A stretch of DNA of 19,322 nucleotides from Anaeromyxobacter sp037442705 (lineage in GTDB: Bacteria; Myxococcota; Myxococcia; Myxococcales; Anaeromyxobacteraceae), in the NCBI GenBank assembly GCA_037442705.1, contig JBBIPT010000049.1, forward strand, positions 1-19,322. Reading direction: 5' to 3'. Shown one piece after another: positions 12,400 to 19,322 of this stretch (position 1 is its first letter; each line of letters begins with the position of its first letter). The position numbers and the translations under genes were made by a program. Below the pieces are notes generated by a model. It searched no databases, was not told where the DNA came from, and saw only the letters and a list, made by a program, of their open reading frames with translations.

Positions 12400-14490
12400 A
12401 TGAGCACGGCGCACTACGAGACCCGAGGCGCGGTGGCGATCGTCACCCTGGAGAACCCCCCCGTGAACGGCCTCGGCCACGAGCTCCGGACGGGGCTCGT
12501 CGCCGGGATCGACCGGGCGAACGCCGACCCGGCCGTGAAGGCGATCGTCGTCGCCGGGGCGGGGAAGGTCTTCTCCGGCGGCGCGGACATCAAGGAGTTC
12601 AACACGCCCCGGATGTCCGCCGAGCCGAACCTGCACAGCGTGATCGAGGCGGCCGAGAGCAGCGGGAAGCCGGTCGTCGCCGCCATCCACGGCGTGGCGA
12701 TGGGCGGCGGCCTGGAGCTCGCCCTCGGCTGCCACTACCGGGTGGCCGCGAAGGGCGCGCAGGTGGCCCTCCCCGAGGTGAAGCTCGGGCTCCTGCCGGG
12801 CGCGGGCGGGACGCAGCGCCTCCCCCGGATGGTCGGGCTCGAGACCGCGGTGAACATGATCGTGTCCGGGGAGCAGGTGCCGGTGGAGATGCTCGCCAAG
12901 ACCGCCCTCTTCGACGAGATCGTGGAGGGGGACCTCGTCGCGGGCGCCGTCGCCTTCGCCGCCCGGATCGCGGACCGCCGCCCCCTGCCGCTCGTCCGCG
13001 ACCGCGCCGTGGAGCATCCGAACCCGGAGGCCTTCCTCGCCTTCTCGCGGAACACGGTGAACGCGGTCGCGAAGGGGTTCCCGGCGCCGGCGAAGTGCCT
13101 CGCGGCGATCGAGGCGGCGGTGGAGAAGCCGTTCGCGGAGGGGCTCGCCTTCGAGCGCGACCTCTTCGTCCAGCTCCTCATGACGCCGGAGTCCAAGGCG
13201 CTCCGCCACGCCTTCTTCGCCGAGCGGGCCGCCTCGAAGATCCCCGACGTCCCGGAGGACACCCCCACCCGCGCCGTGAAGAAGGCGGCCATCGTGGGCG
13301 CGGGGACGATGGGCGGCGGCATCGCGATGTGCTTCGCGAACGCCGGCATCCCGGTCACCGTCCTCGAGGTGACGCAGGAGGCGCTCGACAAGGGGATCGG
13401 GACGGTCCGGAAGAACTGGGAGGCGAGCGCGAAGAAGGGGAAGCTCACCGCGGCGCAGGTGGAGGAGCGCGCCGGGCTCGTGCGGGGGACCCTCGACTAC
13501 GCGGCGCTCGGGGACGCGGACATCGTGATCGAGGCGGTGTTCGAGGACATGCCGGTGAAGGAGAAGGTGTTCAAGGAGCTCGACCGGGTGATGAAGGAGG
13601 GGGCGATCCTCGCCACGAACACCTCCACCCTCGACGTGGACCGGATCGCCGCCTTCACGCGCCGCCCGCAGGACGTGATCGGGACCCACTTCTTCAGCCC
13701 CGCGAACGTGATGAAGCTCCTCGAGATCGTCCGCGGCGCGAAGACCGCGAAGGACGTCCTCGCCACGGTCATGGGGCTCTCGAAGAAGCTCCGGAAGATC
13801 GGCGTCGTCTCCGGCGTGTGCGACGGCTTCATCGGGAACCGGATGGTGGAGCAGTACCTTCGCCAGTGCCTCTTCCTCGTGGAGGAGGGGGCCTCCCCCC
13901 GCGAGGTGGACGTGGCCCTCGAGGCGTTCGGGATGGTCATGGGACCGTTCCGGATGTCCGACCTCGCCGGCAACGACGTCGGCTGGTACATCCGCAAGCG
14001 CCGCTACGTGGAGCGGCCCGACGTGAAGTACTCGCGGATCGCCGACCGGATCTGCGAGCAGGGGCGCTTCGGCCAGAAGACGGGCGCGGGCTGGTACCGC
14101 TACGAGGCGGGGAAGCGCGACGCCCTCCCCGACCCGGTGGTGGACGGGATCGTCGCCGCCTACCGGAAGGAGCAGGGGCTCACCCCCCGGAAGATCTCCG
14201 CGGAGGAGATCGTGGAGCGGACGGTCTACGCCCTCGTGAACGAGGGGGCGAAGATCGTGGAGGAGGGGATCGCGCTCCGCGCCTCGGACGTGGACATGGT
14301 CTACCTCACCGGGTACGGCTTCCCGCTCTTCCGCGGCGGGCCGATGAACCACGCGGACACGGTTGGGCTCTACGGCGTCGTGCGCGCGATGCGCCGCTTC
14401 GCCGCGAGCCCCCACGGCGACCCGTCCTTCTGGACGCCCGCCCCCCTCCTCGCGCGGCTCGCCGAAGAGGGGAAGACCTTCACCCCCTGA
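12400..14490 (+). CDS. Fused enoyl-CoA hydratase / 3-hydroxyacyl-CoA dehydrogenase (FadJ/PimF-like)
   Basis: A bifunctional beta-oxidation enzyme of 696 residues. The N-terminal crotonase domain (about 1-190) has the oxyanion segment FSGGADIKEF and both hydratase glutamates: E106 in GGGLELALG and E126 in LPEVKLGLLPGAGG, 20 apart as in rat crotonase. The C-terminal NAD-binding domain starts near 295 with VGAGTMGGGIA. NTSTLDVDRIA follows, then the catalytic His430 in THFFSPANVMKLLEIV. The two C-terminal helical dehydrogenase repeats include NRMVEQYLRQ and GYGFPLFRGGPM. It adds water to the 2-enoyl-CoA and oxidises the 3-hydroxyacyl-CoA with NAD. GGAGGAG lies 2 bp before the ATG region. It is followed after 13 bp by a thiolase gene, so the two would complete a beta-oxidation turn. 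Length and domain order match FadB/FadJ and PimF. Confidence 0.96.
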   Translation: MSTAHYETRGAVAIVTLENPPVNGLGHELRTGLVAGIDRANADPAVKAIVVAGAGKVFSGGADIKEFNTPRMSAEPNLHSVIEAAESSGKPVVAAIHGVAMGGGLELALGCHYRVAAKGAQVALPEVKLGLLPGAGGTQRLPRMVGLETAVNMIVSGEQVPVEMLAKTALFDEIVEGDLVAGAVAFAARIADRRPLPLVRDRAVEHPNPEAFLAFSRNTVNAVAKGFPAPAKCLAAIEAAVEKPFAEGLAFERDLFVQLLMTPESKALRHAFFAERAASKIPDVPEDTPTRAVKKAAIVGAGTMGGGIAMCFANAGIPVTVLEVTQEALDKGIGTVRKNWEASAKKGKLTAAQVEERAGLVRGTLDYAALGDADIVIEAVFEDMPVKEKVFKELDRVMKEGAILATNTSTLDVDRIAAFTRRPQDVIGTHFFSPANVMKLLEIVRGAKTAKDVLATVMGLSKKLRKIGVVSGVCDGFIGNRMVEQYLRQCLFLVEEGASPREVDVALEAFGMVMGPFRMSDLAGNDVGWYIRKRRYVERPDVKYSRIADRICEQGRFGQKTGAGWYRYEAGKRDALPDPVVDGIVAAYRKEQGLTPRKISAEEIVERTVYALVNEGAKIVEEGIALRASDVDMVYLTGYGFPLFRGGPMNHADTVGLYGVVRAMRRFAASPHGDPSFWTPAPLLARLAEEGKTFTP

Positions 14491-14503
14491 GAGGGAGACC
14501 GCC

Positions 14504-15682
14504 ATGCCCGACGCAGTGATCGTCTCGACGGCCCGCACCGGCCTCGCCAGGTCCTGGCGCGGGGCCCTGAACATGACCCACGGCGCCACCCTCGGCGGCC
14601 ACGTCGTGAAGGCGGCGGTGGAGCGCGCGAAGATCGACCCGGCCGAGGTGGAGGACGTGATCTTCGGCTGCGCCCTCCCCGAGGGGACGACGGGCGGCAA
14701 CCTCGCCCGGAAGATCGCGCTCGCCGCCGGCCTCCCGGTGACGACGAGCGGCGTCACGGTGAACCGCTTCTGCTCCTCCGGCCTCCAGACCATCGCGATG
14801 GCGGCGCAGCGGGTGATCGTGGACCGCGTGCCGGTGATGGTCGCCGGCGGGATCGAGCAGATCTCCTGCGTCCAGCAGGAGCTGAACCTCCACATGTTCG
14901 AGGACCCGGCCCTCGTCGCGAGGAAGCCGGAGATCTACATGAGCATGCTGGAGACCGCGGAGGTCGTGGCGAAGCGCTACGGGATCCCGCGGGAGAAGCA
15001 GGACGAGTACGGCGCCCGGAGCCAGCAGCGCGCCGCCGCGGCCCAGGCCGCCGGGAAGTTCAAGGACGAGATCGTCCCGTTCAAGACGGTCATGGGCGCC
15101 GGCGACAAGGAGTCGGGACGCCTCTTCTCCCGCGAGGTCACGCTCGAGGCGGACGAGGGGATCCGGGCCGACACGACCACCGAGGCGATCGCGAAGATCA
15201 AGCCGGCCCTGCCCGGCGGGACCGTCGCCGCGGGCAACGCGAGCCAGTTCTCCGACGGCGCCTCCGCCTGCGTCGTGATGGACGCGAAGCTCGCGGAGCA
15301 GCGGGGGCTCCGGCCCCTCGGGATCTTCCGCGGCTTCGCCGTGGCGGGCTGCGAGCCGGACGAGATGGGGATCGGCCCGGTCTTCGCGGTGCCGCGCCTC
15401 CTCGAGCGGACCGGCGTGAAGAGGGAGGACGTCGGGCTCTGGGAGCTCAACGAGGCCTTCGCCGTGCAGGTCCTCTACTGCCGCGACCGGCTCGGGATCC
15501 CGGACGACCGGCTCAACGTGAACGGCGGGGCGATCGCCGTCGGTCACCCCTACGGGATGTCCGGCGCGCGCCTCGTCGGCCACGCCCTCATCGAGGGGAA
15601 GCGCCGGGGCGTCAGGCACGTCGTCGTCACGATGTGCATCGGCGGAGGGATGGGCGCCGCCGGCCTCTTCGAGGTCGCCTGA
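14504..15682 (+). CDS. Acetyl-CoA C-acyltransferase (3-ketoacyl-CoA thiolase)
   Basis: A 392-residue degradative thiolase that splits 3-ketoacyl-CoA with CoA to give acetyl-CoA and a shortened acyl-CoA. The nucleophile is C90 in VNRFCSSGLQ. NEAFA lies in the C-terminal half, H348 in GGAIAVGHPYGMSGAR, and the second cysteine C378 in MCIGGGMG. The ATG at 14504 is preferred over a longer open frame because GAGAGGGAG lies just upstream and the N-terminus DAVIVSTARTGLARS is the standard thiolase beginning. It sits 13 bp after the hydratase/dehydrogenase gene and 5 bp before the second thiolase gene. The substrate range is not visible; a PimB-like role in dicarboxylyl-CoA degradation fits the neighbours, and general fatty-acid oxidation is the alternative. 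Confidence 0.95.
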   Translation: MPDAVIVSTARTGLARSWRGALNMTHGATLGGHVVKAAVERAKIDPAEVEDVIFGCALPEGTTGGNLARKIALAAGLPVTTSGVTVNRFCSSGLQTIAMAAQRVIVDRVPVMVAGGIEQISCVQQELNLHMFEDPALVARKPEIYMSMLETAEVVAKRYGIPREKQDEYGARSQQRAAAAQAAGKFKDEIVPFKTVMGAGDKESGRLFSREVTLEADEGIRADTTTEAIAKIKPALPGGTVAAGNASQFSDGASACVVMDAKLAEQRGLRPLGIFRGFAVAGCEPDEMGIGPVFAVPRLLERTGVKREDVGLWELNEAFAVQVLYCRDRLGIPDDRLNVNGGAIAVGHPYGMSGARLVGHALIEGKRRGVRHVVVTMCIGGGMGAAGLFEVA

Positions 15683-15687
15683 TCGCC

Positions 15688-16893
15688 GTGGACGCCTACC
15701 TCTACGACGGCCTCCGCTCGCCGTTCGGCCGGCACGCCGGCGCCCTCTCCGGGGTCCGTCCGGACGACCTCTTCGCCGAGGTCATGCGGGCCCTCGTCGC
15801 CCGCTCCCCCTGGGAGCCCGGCGACGTGGACGACGTCCTCGTGGGCTGCACGAACCAGGCGGGCGAGGACTCCCGGAACGTCGCCCGGCACGCGGTCCTC
15901 GCGGCCGGCTTCCCGGTGACGACCCCCGCCCAGACGGTGAACCGGCTCTGCGCGAGCGGCCTCGCCGCGGTGATCGACGCGGCCCGGGCGATCACGGTGG
16001 GGGAGGGGGAGCTCTACGTCGCGGGCGGCGTGGAGAGCATGAGCCGGGCCCCCTTCGCGATGGCGAAGGCGGAGAGCCCGTACGCGCGGGAGCTCCGGGT
16101 CTTCGACACGACGCTCGGGGCCCGCTTCCCGAATCCCCGGATCGTGAAGGCGCACGGCTCGGACTCGATGCCGGAGACGGGCGACAACGTCGCGCGCGAG
16201 CACGGGATCTCGCGCGAGGACTCGGACGCCTTCGCGGCCCGCTCCCAGGCGCGCTACGAGAAGGCGCGCCAGGAGGGCTTCTTCGCCGGGGAGCTCCACC
16301 CGATCGAGGTGCCGACCGGGAAGAAGGGGCCGCCCGTGGTGGTGAAGGAGGACGAGCACCCGCGCCCCGGGACGACCCTCGACGGCCTCGCGAAGCTCCG
16401 GCCGCTCTTCGAGGGGGGCGTCGTCACCGCCGGGAACGCCTCCGGGATCAACGACGGCGCCGCGGCGCTCCTCGTGGGATCCCGGCGCGCCGGGGAGCGG
16501 GCCGGGAAGAAGCCGCTCGCGCGGATCGTCGCCTCCGGCGTCGCGGGCGTGGAGCCGAGGGTCATGGGGCTCGGGCCGGTCCACGCGATCCCGAAGGCGC
16601 TCGCCCGGGCCGGGCTCGGGCTCGGCCAGATGGACGTCGTCGAGGTGAACGAGGCCTTCGCGAGCCAGGTGCTCGGGTGCCTGAAGCTCCTCGGGATCCC
16701 GTTCGACGACGCGCGGGTGAACCCGAACGGCGGGGCGATCGCGGTGGGCCACCCCCTCGGCGCGTCGGGCGCGCGGCTCGCCCTCACCGCCGCGCGGGAA
16801 CTCGAGCGCCGGGGCGGGCGCTACGCGATCGTGAGCCTCTGCATCGGCGTGGGGCAGGGGCTCGCGATGGTCCTCGAGCGCGGGCGGCGATGA
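15688..16893 (+). CDS. pcaF: 3-oxoadipyl-CoA thiolase-like acetyl-CoA acyltransferase (PcaF/PaaJ type)
   Basis: A 401-residue thiolase starting with GTG five bases after the previous stop. A longer ATG frame overlaps the upstream gene and begins with arginine-rich nonsense, so the GTG is chosen. Subgroup features recall PcaF/PaaJ: GCTNQAGEDSRNVARHAV (53-70), NRLCASGLAAV with the nucleophile C88, ESMSRAPFAMAKAES, DSMPETGDNVA, NPNGGAIAVGHPLGASGAR with H355, and SLCIGVGQGLAM with C385. PcaF cleaves 3-oxoadipyl-CoA to succinyl-CoA and acetyl-CoA, the last step of the beta-ketoadipate and phenylacetate pathways and of adipate beta-oxidation. No other aromatic-pathway gene is present, so finishing dicarboxylate degradation is the likelier job here. 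Its stop overlaps the ATG of the transporter gene (ATGA). Confidence 0.88.
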   Translation: MDAYLYDGLRSPFGRHAGALSGVRPDDLFAEVMRALVARSPWEPGDVDDVLVGCTNQAGEDSRNVARHAVLAAGFPVTTPAQTVNRLCASGLAAVIDAARAITVGEGELYVAGGVESMSRAPFAMAKAESPYARELRVFDTTLGARFPNPRIVKAHGSDSMPETGDNVAREHGISREDSDAFAARSQARYEKARQEGFFAGELHPIEVPTGKKGPPVVVKEDEHPRPGTTLDGLAKLRPLFEGGVVTAGNASGINDGAAALLVGSRRAGERAGKKPLARIVASGVAGVEPRVMGLGPVHAIPKALARAGLGLGQMDVVEVNEAFASQVLGCLKLLGIPFDDARVNPNGGAIAVGHPLGASGARLALTAARELERRGGRYAIVSLCIGVGQGLAMVLERGRR

Positions 16894-18083
16894 CGGCGGG
16901 ACGAAGGCTCCTCTCCTTCGAGTTCGTGGGCGTCTGCGCCGTCGCCTTCCTCGCCCTCTGCAACGTCACCGTCTTCTACGATCTCTTCGGTCACCTCGCC
17001 TCCCTGGGGATCCCCGCGGAGCTCCGCGGGCTCCTCGTCGGCGTCGCCTCGGGGACGGCGATGGTCCTCTACGCCCTCGCGAGCCCGTTCGTCACGGCGA
17101 AGCGGGCGCCGGCGGCGATGCTCGCGGGGATGGCCGTCCTCGCCGCGAGCGGCTGGGGCTACCTCGCGGTGGAGTCCTTCCCCGCCCTCCTCGCCCTCCG
17201 GATCGCGAACGGCGCGGGCGGCTTCCTCCTCGGCGCGGGGGCCTCCGCGCTCCTCGTGGCGGTGATCCCGCCGGAGCGGAGCGGACAGGCCTTCGGCCTC
17301 TACTCCGTCGCCATCCTCGTCGCCTTCGGGCTCGTCCCGGCGGTGATGGACGCCCTCGCGCCCTCGCTGCCCGGGCGGGCCCACGGCTACGCGGCGGCGA
17401 CGCTCGTCCTCCTCCCTGCCGCGCTCCTCGTCCTCGCGATCCGGCGGCGGCTCGGGCGCGCCGGGATCGGCGGTGCCCCGGAGCGGCGGCTCGTCTGGCC
17501 GGAGATCCGGGACAACCTCCGGACCCCGTCCGTCGGCGTCCTCCTCGCGCTGAACACCCTCTACTTCGCGAACTGGAGCGCCCTCTTCTACCTCTTCGAG
17601 GGATTCGCGCGGCAGGAGGGGATCGGGAACGTCGGGGCGTTCTTCTCGGTGCTCACCGCGATCATGATCGTGTTCCGCCTCCTCGCCGGTCGGCTCTTCG
17701 ACCGCGCGGACAAGGTCCGCCTCGTCGGGGCGTCCTTCGCCGTCGTCGCGCTCGCGCACCTCGCGTTGGGCCAGGCGCCGGCGGGCGCGATCCCGCTCCT
17801 CGGCGCGTTCTTCGGCCTCGGGCTCGGGGCGGGCTACCCCGCCATCAACGGCCTCATGTTCGACCGGACGCCGCCGCGCCTGCGGGCCCTGAACGCGAAC
17901 ATCATGCTCTTCGCGGTGCAGGGCGGCTCCTTCCTCGGGCCGTCCGTGGGCGGGGCGCTCGTGGCGGGGTTCGGGTATCGCGGCTGGTTCCTCGCCTCGA
18001 GCCTCATGGCCGCGTCGGCGGCGCTGCTGAGCCGCGCCCTCGTCCGCCGGGGAACGGTGGCGGCCGGGGCGCCGGCCCCCTGA
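16890..18083 (+). CDS. MFS transporter
   Basis: A 397-residue inner-membrane protein of the major facilitator superfamily with roughly 12 hydrophobic segments in two halves separated by a charged stretch (RRRLGRAGIGGAPERRLVW, about 190-208). The first half shows FGLYSVAILVAFGLVP after a GAGASALLVAVIPPERSGQAF loop. The second half has GRLFDRADKVRLVGA, a typical MFS loop 8-9 basic motif, and GGSFLGPSVGGALVAGFGYRGWF near the end. The start codon overlaps the stop of the PcaF-like thiolase gene (ATGA), so it belongs to the operon. It may import the organic acid degraded by this pathway, but export of an intermediate or an unrelated solute cannot be excluded; specificity is not readable. Confidence 0.92.
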   Translation: MTAGRRLLSFEFVGVCAVAFLALCNVTVFYDLFGHLASLGIPAELRGLLVGVASGTAMVLYALASPFVTAKRAPAAMLAGMAVLAASGWGYLAVESFPALLALRIANGAGGFLLGAGASALLVAVIPPERSGQAFGLYSVAILVAFGLVPAVMDALAPSLPGRAHGYAAATLVLLPAALLVLAIRRRLGRAGIGGAPERRLVWPEIRDNLRTPSVGVLLALNTLYFANWSALFYLFEGFARQEGIGNVGAFFSVLTAIMIVFRLLAGRLFDRADKVRLVGASFAVVALAHLALGQAPAGAIPLLGAFFGLGLGAGYPAINGLMFDRTPPRLRALNANIMLFAVQGGSFLGPSVGGALVAGFGYRGWFLASSLMAASAALLSRALVRRGTVAAGAPAP

Positions 18084-18115
18084 ACGGCCGCTCGCGATTC
18101 GTGATCGGCCCCTGG

Positions 18116-18143
18116 CCTCGGGCCTCGGACCTCAGGCCTCGGG
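18116..18143 (+). repeat. Four tandem 7-bp repeats
   Basis: The units CCTCGGG, CCTCGGA, CCTCAGG and CCTCGGG follow one another without gaps in the 166-bp space after the transporter gene. The last two units form the left arm of the hairpin described next. Confidence 0.7.
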
Positions 18144-18179
18144 AACGGCGGCAGCGATGCATGTCCCAGAGGCCTGAAG
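18131..18179 (+). terminator. Terminator-like hairpin after the plus operon
   Basis: CTCAGGCCTCGGG (18131-18143) can pair with CCCAGAGGCCTGAAG (18165-18179) as a GC-rich stem of about 12 bp with one bulge and a 21-nt loop. There is no clear T-run, so it may be a weak terminator, a 3' stabiliser or a passive palindrome. Confidence 0.35.
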
Positions 18180-18188
18180 CCTTGGGTG

Positions 18189-18217
18189 TTTCCGAATCGG
18201 CCTCTGGCGTTTAGACT
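18189..18217 (+). promoter_or_regulatory. Weak candidate promoter for the crotonase gene
   Basis: TAGACT (18212-18217) fits a TANNNT -10 pattern. The region 17 bp upstream (TTTCCG, 18189-18194) is a poor -35. Transcription would start near 18224, leaving a 26-nt leader that includes GGAGGA at 18238-18243. Confidence 0.25.
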
Positions 18218-18249
18218 CCCCGACGCCCCGCAGCCCCGGAGGAACGCCC

Positions 18250-19020
18250 ATGTCCCGTCACGTCGTCGTCGAGATCGCCCGAGGGATCGGCCGGATCGAG
18301 CTCGCCCGCCCCGAGAGGCGGAACGCCCTCACCGGCGAGATGTACGTCGCCCTGGCCGGCGCGCTCGAGCGGATGGAGGAGGAGGCGGAGGTCCGGGCCG
18401 TCCTCCTCCACGGGACCCCCGACTGCTTCACCGCCGGGAACGACCTCGAGGACTTCCTCCGGTACGACCGCTCGGCGGGCGAGTTCCCCGCCTTCCGGTT
18501 CCTCCGGACGATCTCCGGGGCGAGGAAGCCCATCGTCGCCGCGGTGGCCGGGGCGGCCGTGGGCGTCGGGACGACGATGCTCCTCCACTGTGACCTCGTC
18601 TACGCCGCCCCCTCCGCCCGCTTCCGGATGCCGTTCGTCTCGCTCGGGATCGTGCCGGAGGCGGCGTCGAGCCTGATTGTCCCCATGCGCGCCGGCCACG
18701 CCCGCGCGGCGGAGCTCCTCCTCCTCGCTCGCCCGTTCGACGTGGAGAAGGCGGCCGCGGCCGGGCTCCTCACCGCCGTCGTGCCCGAGGGGGAGCTCCT
18801 CGCCACCGCCCGCGCCGCCGCGGAGGAGCTCGCGGCGCTCCCGCCCGCCTCGGTGCGCATCACGAAGGAGCTCATGCGAAAGCCGCTCGCGCGCGCGGTC
18901 GCCGAGCAGATGGAGGAGGAGGGGCGGATCGTGGAGGAGCGGCTCGGCTCGCCCGAGACGAAGGAGGCGATCACCGCCTTCTTCGAGAAGCGGAGGCCGG
19001 ACTTCTCCAGGTTCTTCTGA
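18250..19020 (+). CDS. Crotonase-family enoyl-CoA isomerase-like protein
   Basis: A 256-residue crotonase-fold protein with GGAGGA 6 bp before the ATG. CFTAGNDLEDFL (59-70) provides one oxyanion-hole element. Both hydratase glutamates are replaced: the GGGLEL position reads GVGTTML (T109), and the LPEVKLG position reads MPFVSLG (F129). A glutamate instead appears at E137 in LGIVPEAASS, where Delta3,Delta2-enoyl-CoA isomerases of the ECI type have their catalytic Glu. It is therefore more likely an isomerase that moves a double bond into the 2-position than a hydratase. This suits a pathway that receives unsaturated acyl-CoAs, or 3-enoyl products from the phosphate-elimination step encoded by the minus operon. 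It lies 166 bp after the transporter gene, behind a possible terminator, so it may have its own promoter. Confidence 0.9.
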   Translation: MSRHVVVEIARGIGRIELARPERRNALTGEMYVALAGALERMEEEAEVRAVLLHGTPDCFTAGNDLEDFLRYDRSAGEFPAFRFLRTISGARKPIVAAVAGAAVGVGTTMLLHCDLVYAAPSARFRMPFVSLGIVPEAASSLIVPMRAGHARAAELLLLARPFDVEKAAAAGLLTAVVPEGELLATARAAAEELAALPPASVRITKELMRKPLARAVAEQMEEEGRIVEERLGSPETKEAITAFFEKRRPDFSRFF

Positions 19021-19149
19021 CGGGCGTTCGCTTCACCCGTCACTCACGGTGGACCGCTGATCCCCCTCCCGTTGGAGAGGCGGAGCGCGTGCCGGCTCTC
19101 GGGGCTCCGCGACTCCCGGCGCTCCGCGCGCCAGAGCCGATGATCGGCC

Positions 19150-19174
19150 GTTCGCCCTGAGCCTGTCGAAGGGC
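19150..19174 (+). repeat. Intergenic palindromic repeat, copy 6 (right arm truncated)
   Basis: GTTCGCCCTGAGCCTGTCGA followed by AGGGC matches the shared core and left arm, but the right arm ends after GGGC instead of continuing GAAC. It lies about 130 bp after the crotonase gene. Confidence 0.8.
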
Positions 19175-19285
19175 TGCAAAAGCCGTGCGGGCCACCGCGC
19201 GGGGGCTTCAGGAGGTTCCGGGAGCGCGGTGTCCCGCCCTTTGCAGTGCGGGCCGTGGGGGAGGCGTCTGCAGAAGACGCGCAGT

Positions 19286-19320
19286 CGCGCCGGTCGCTGC
19301 GGAGCCCCGAAGCCGGCGCG
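19286..19320. repeat. Inverted repeat at the window edge
   Basis: CGCGCCGG (19286-19293) and CCGGCGCG (19313-19320) form a perfect 8-bp stem with a 19-nt loop, followed by TT at the edge. It could be part of a terminator for a gene outside the window; nothing more can be said. Confidence 0.3.
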
Positions 19321-19322
19321 TT

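Larger units (their letters stand above)
19021..19322. other. Intergenic stretch with no gene seen
   Basis: No coding sequence or RNA gene is recognisable here. It holds a weak 6-bp hairpin right at the crotonase stop (GACGGG 19019-19024 with CCCGTC 19036-19041), palindromic repeat copy 6, a small hairpin GCGTCT-GCAGA-AGACGC (19264-19280) and a perfect 8-bp inverted repeat at the right edge. Confidence 0.6.

Noticed and set aside
11098..14895. Open frame of 1265 codons on the minus strand across the beta-oxidation operon
   Set aside because: It lies antisense to three strongly supported genes, is full of His/Arg/Glu/Asp low-complexity sequence and has no domain. It is an open shadow frame caused by high GC at third codon positions.
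19173..19246. Small RNA suggested by CTGCAAA and TTTGCAG about 60 bp apart
   Set aside because: The pairing is only 7 bp with a very large loop and no promoter is visible, so it is likely chance.

Overview
The window is very GC-rich DNA from a Gram-negative-like bacterium with a large repertoire of acyl-CoA catabolism genes. Most genes use CTC almost exclusively for leucine, and their third codon positions are nearly all G or C. Together with intergenic palindromes built on CTGAGCCTGTCGAAGGG, this fits high-GC deltaproteobacterial, Myxococcota or related uncultured lineages. No rRNA, tRNA or single-copy phylogenetic marker is present, so the taxon cannot be fixed.

Layout. (1) Positions 1-1162, minus strand: the N-terminal part of a membrane GT-C glycosyltransferase (PMT/GT39 type), cut by the window edge, with a small unrecognised exported or anchored protein upstream of it. 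Codon use is more mixed here. (2) 1163-1630: a gene-poor junction with a possible decayed fragment. (3) 1631-2014, plus: a hotdog thioesterase facing the large minus-strand operon tail to tail. (4) 9585 down to 2004, minus: a ~600-residue DmdC-type acyl-CoA dehydrogenase, an internally deleted zinc alcohol dehydrogenase remnant, an aldehyde dehydrogenase, an SDR, an ACAD10/11-type acyl-CoA dehydrogenase, an APH-type phosphotransferase and a ComB-type phosphatase. (5) 9586-9926: a divergent control region with two near-identical 20-bp pseudopalindromic boxes exactly 100 bp apart. (6) 9927-18083, plus: two acyl-CoA dehydrogenase subunits, a fused enoyl-CoA hydratase/3-hydroxyacyl-CoA dehydrogenase, two thiolases (the second 3-oxoadipyl-CoA thiolase-like) and an MFS transporter. 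(7) 18250-19020, plus: an enoyl-CoA isomerase-like crotonase, then 300 bp without a gene.

How the genes may work together. The plus operon encodes a complete beta-oxidation spiral whose make-up (heteromeric dehydrogenase, fused hydratase/dehydrogenase, FadA-like plus PcaF-like thiolases) resembles dicarboxylyl-CoA degradation of the pimeloyl/adipyl-CoA kind. The minus operon looks like an upstream branch. An aldehyde dehydrogenase (once paired with an alcohol dehydrogenase) would produce acids. The kinase plus ACAD10/11-type pair would convert gamma-hydroxyacyl-CoA, through a phosphoester, to enoyl-CoA that the plus operon can degrade. This is the arrangement known as fused domains in eukaryotic ACAD10/11 and as separate LvaA/LvaC proteins in levulinate catabolism. 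A ComB-like phosphatase at the tail of such an operon is unusual. No acyl-CoA ligase, ETF or dedicated regulator lies in the window, so the true substrate remains inferred.
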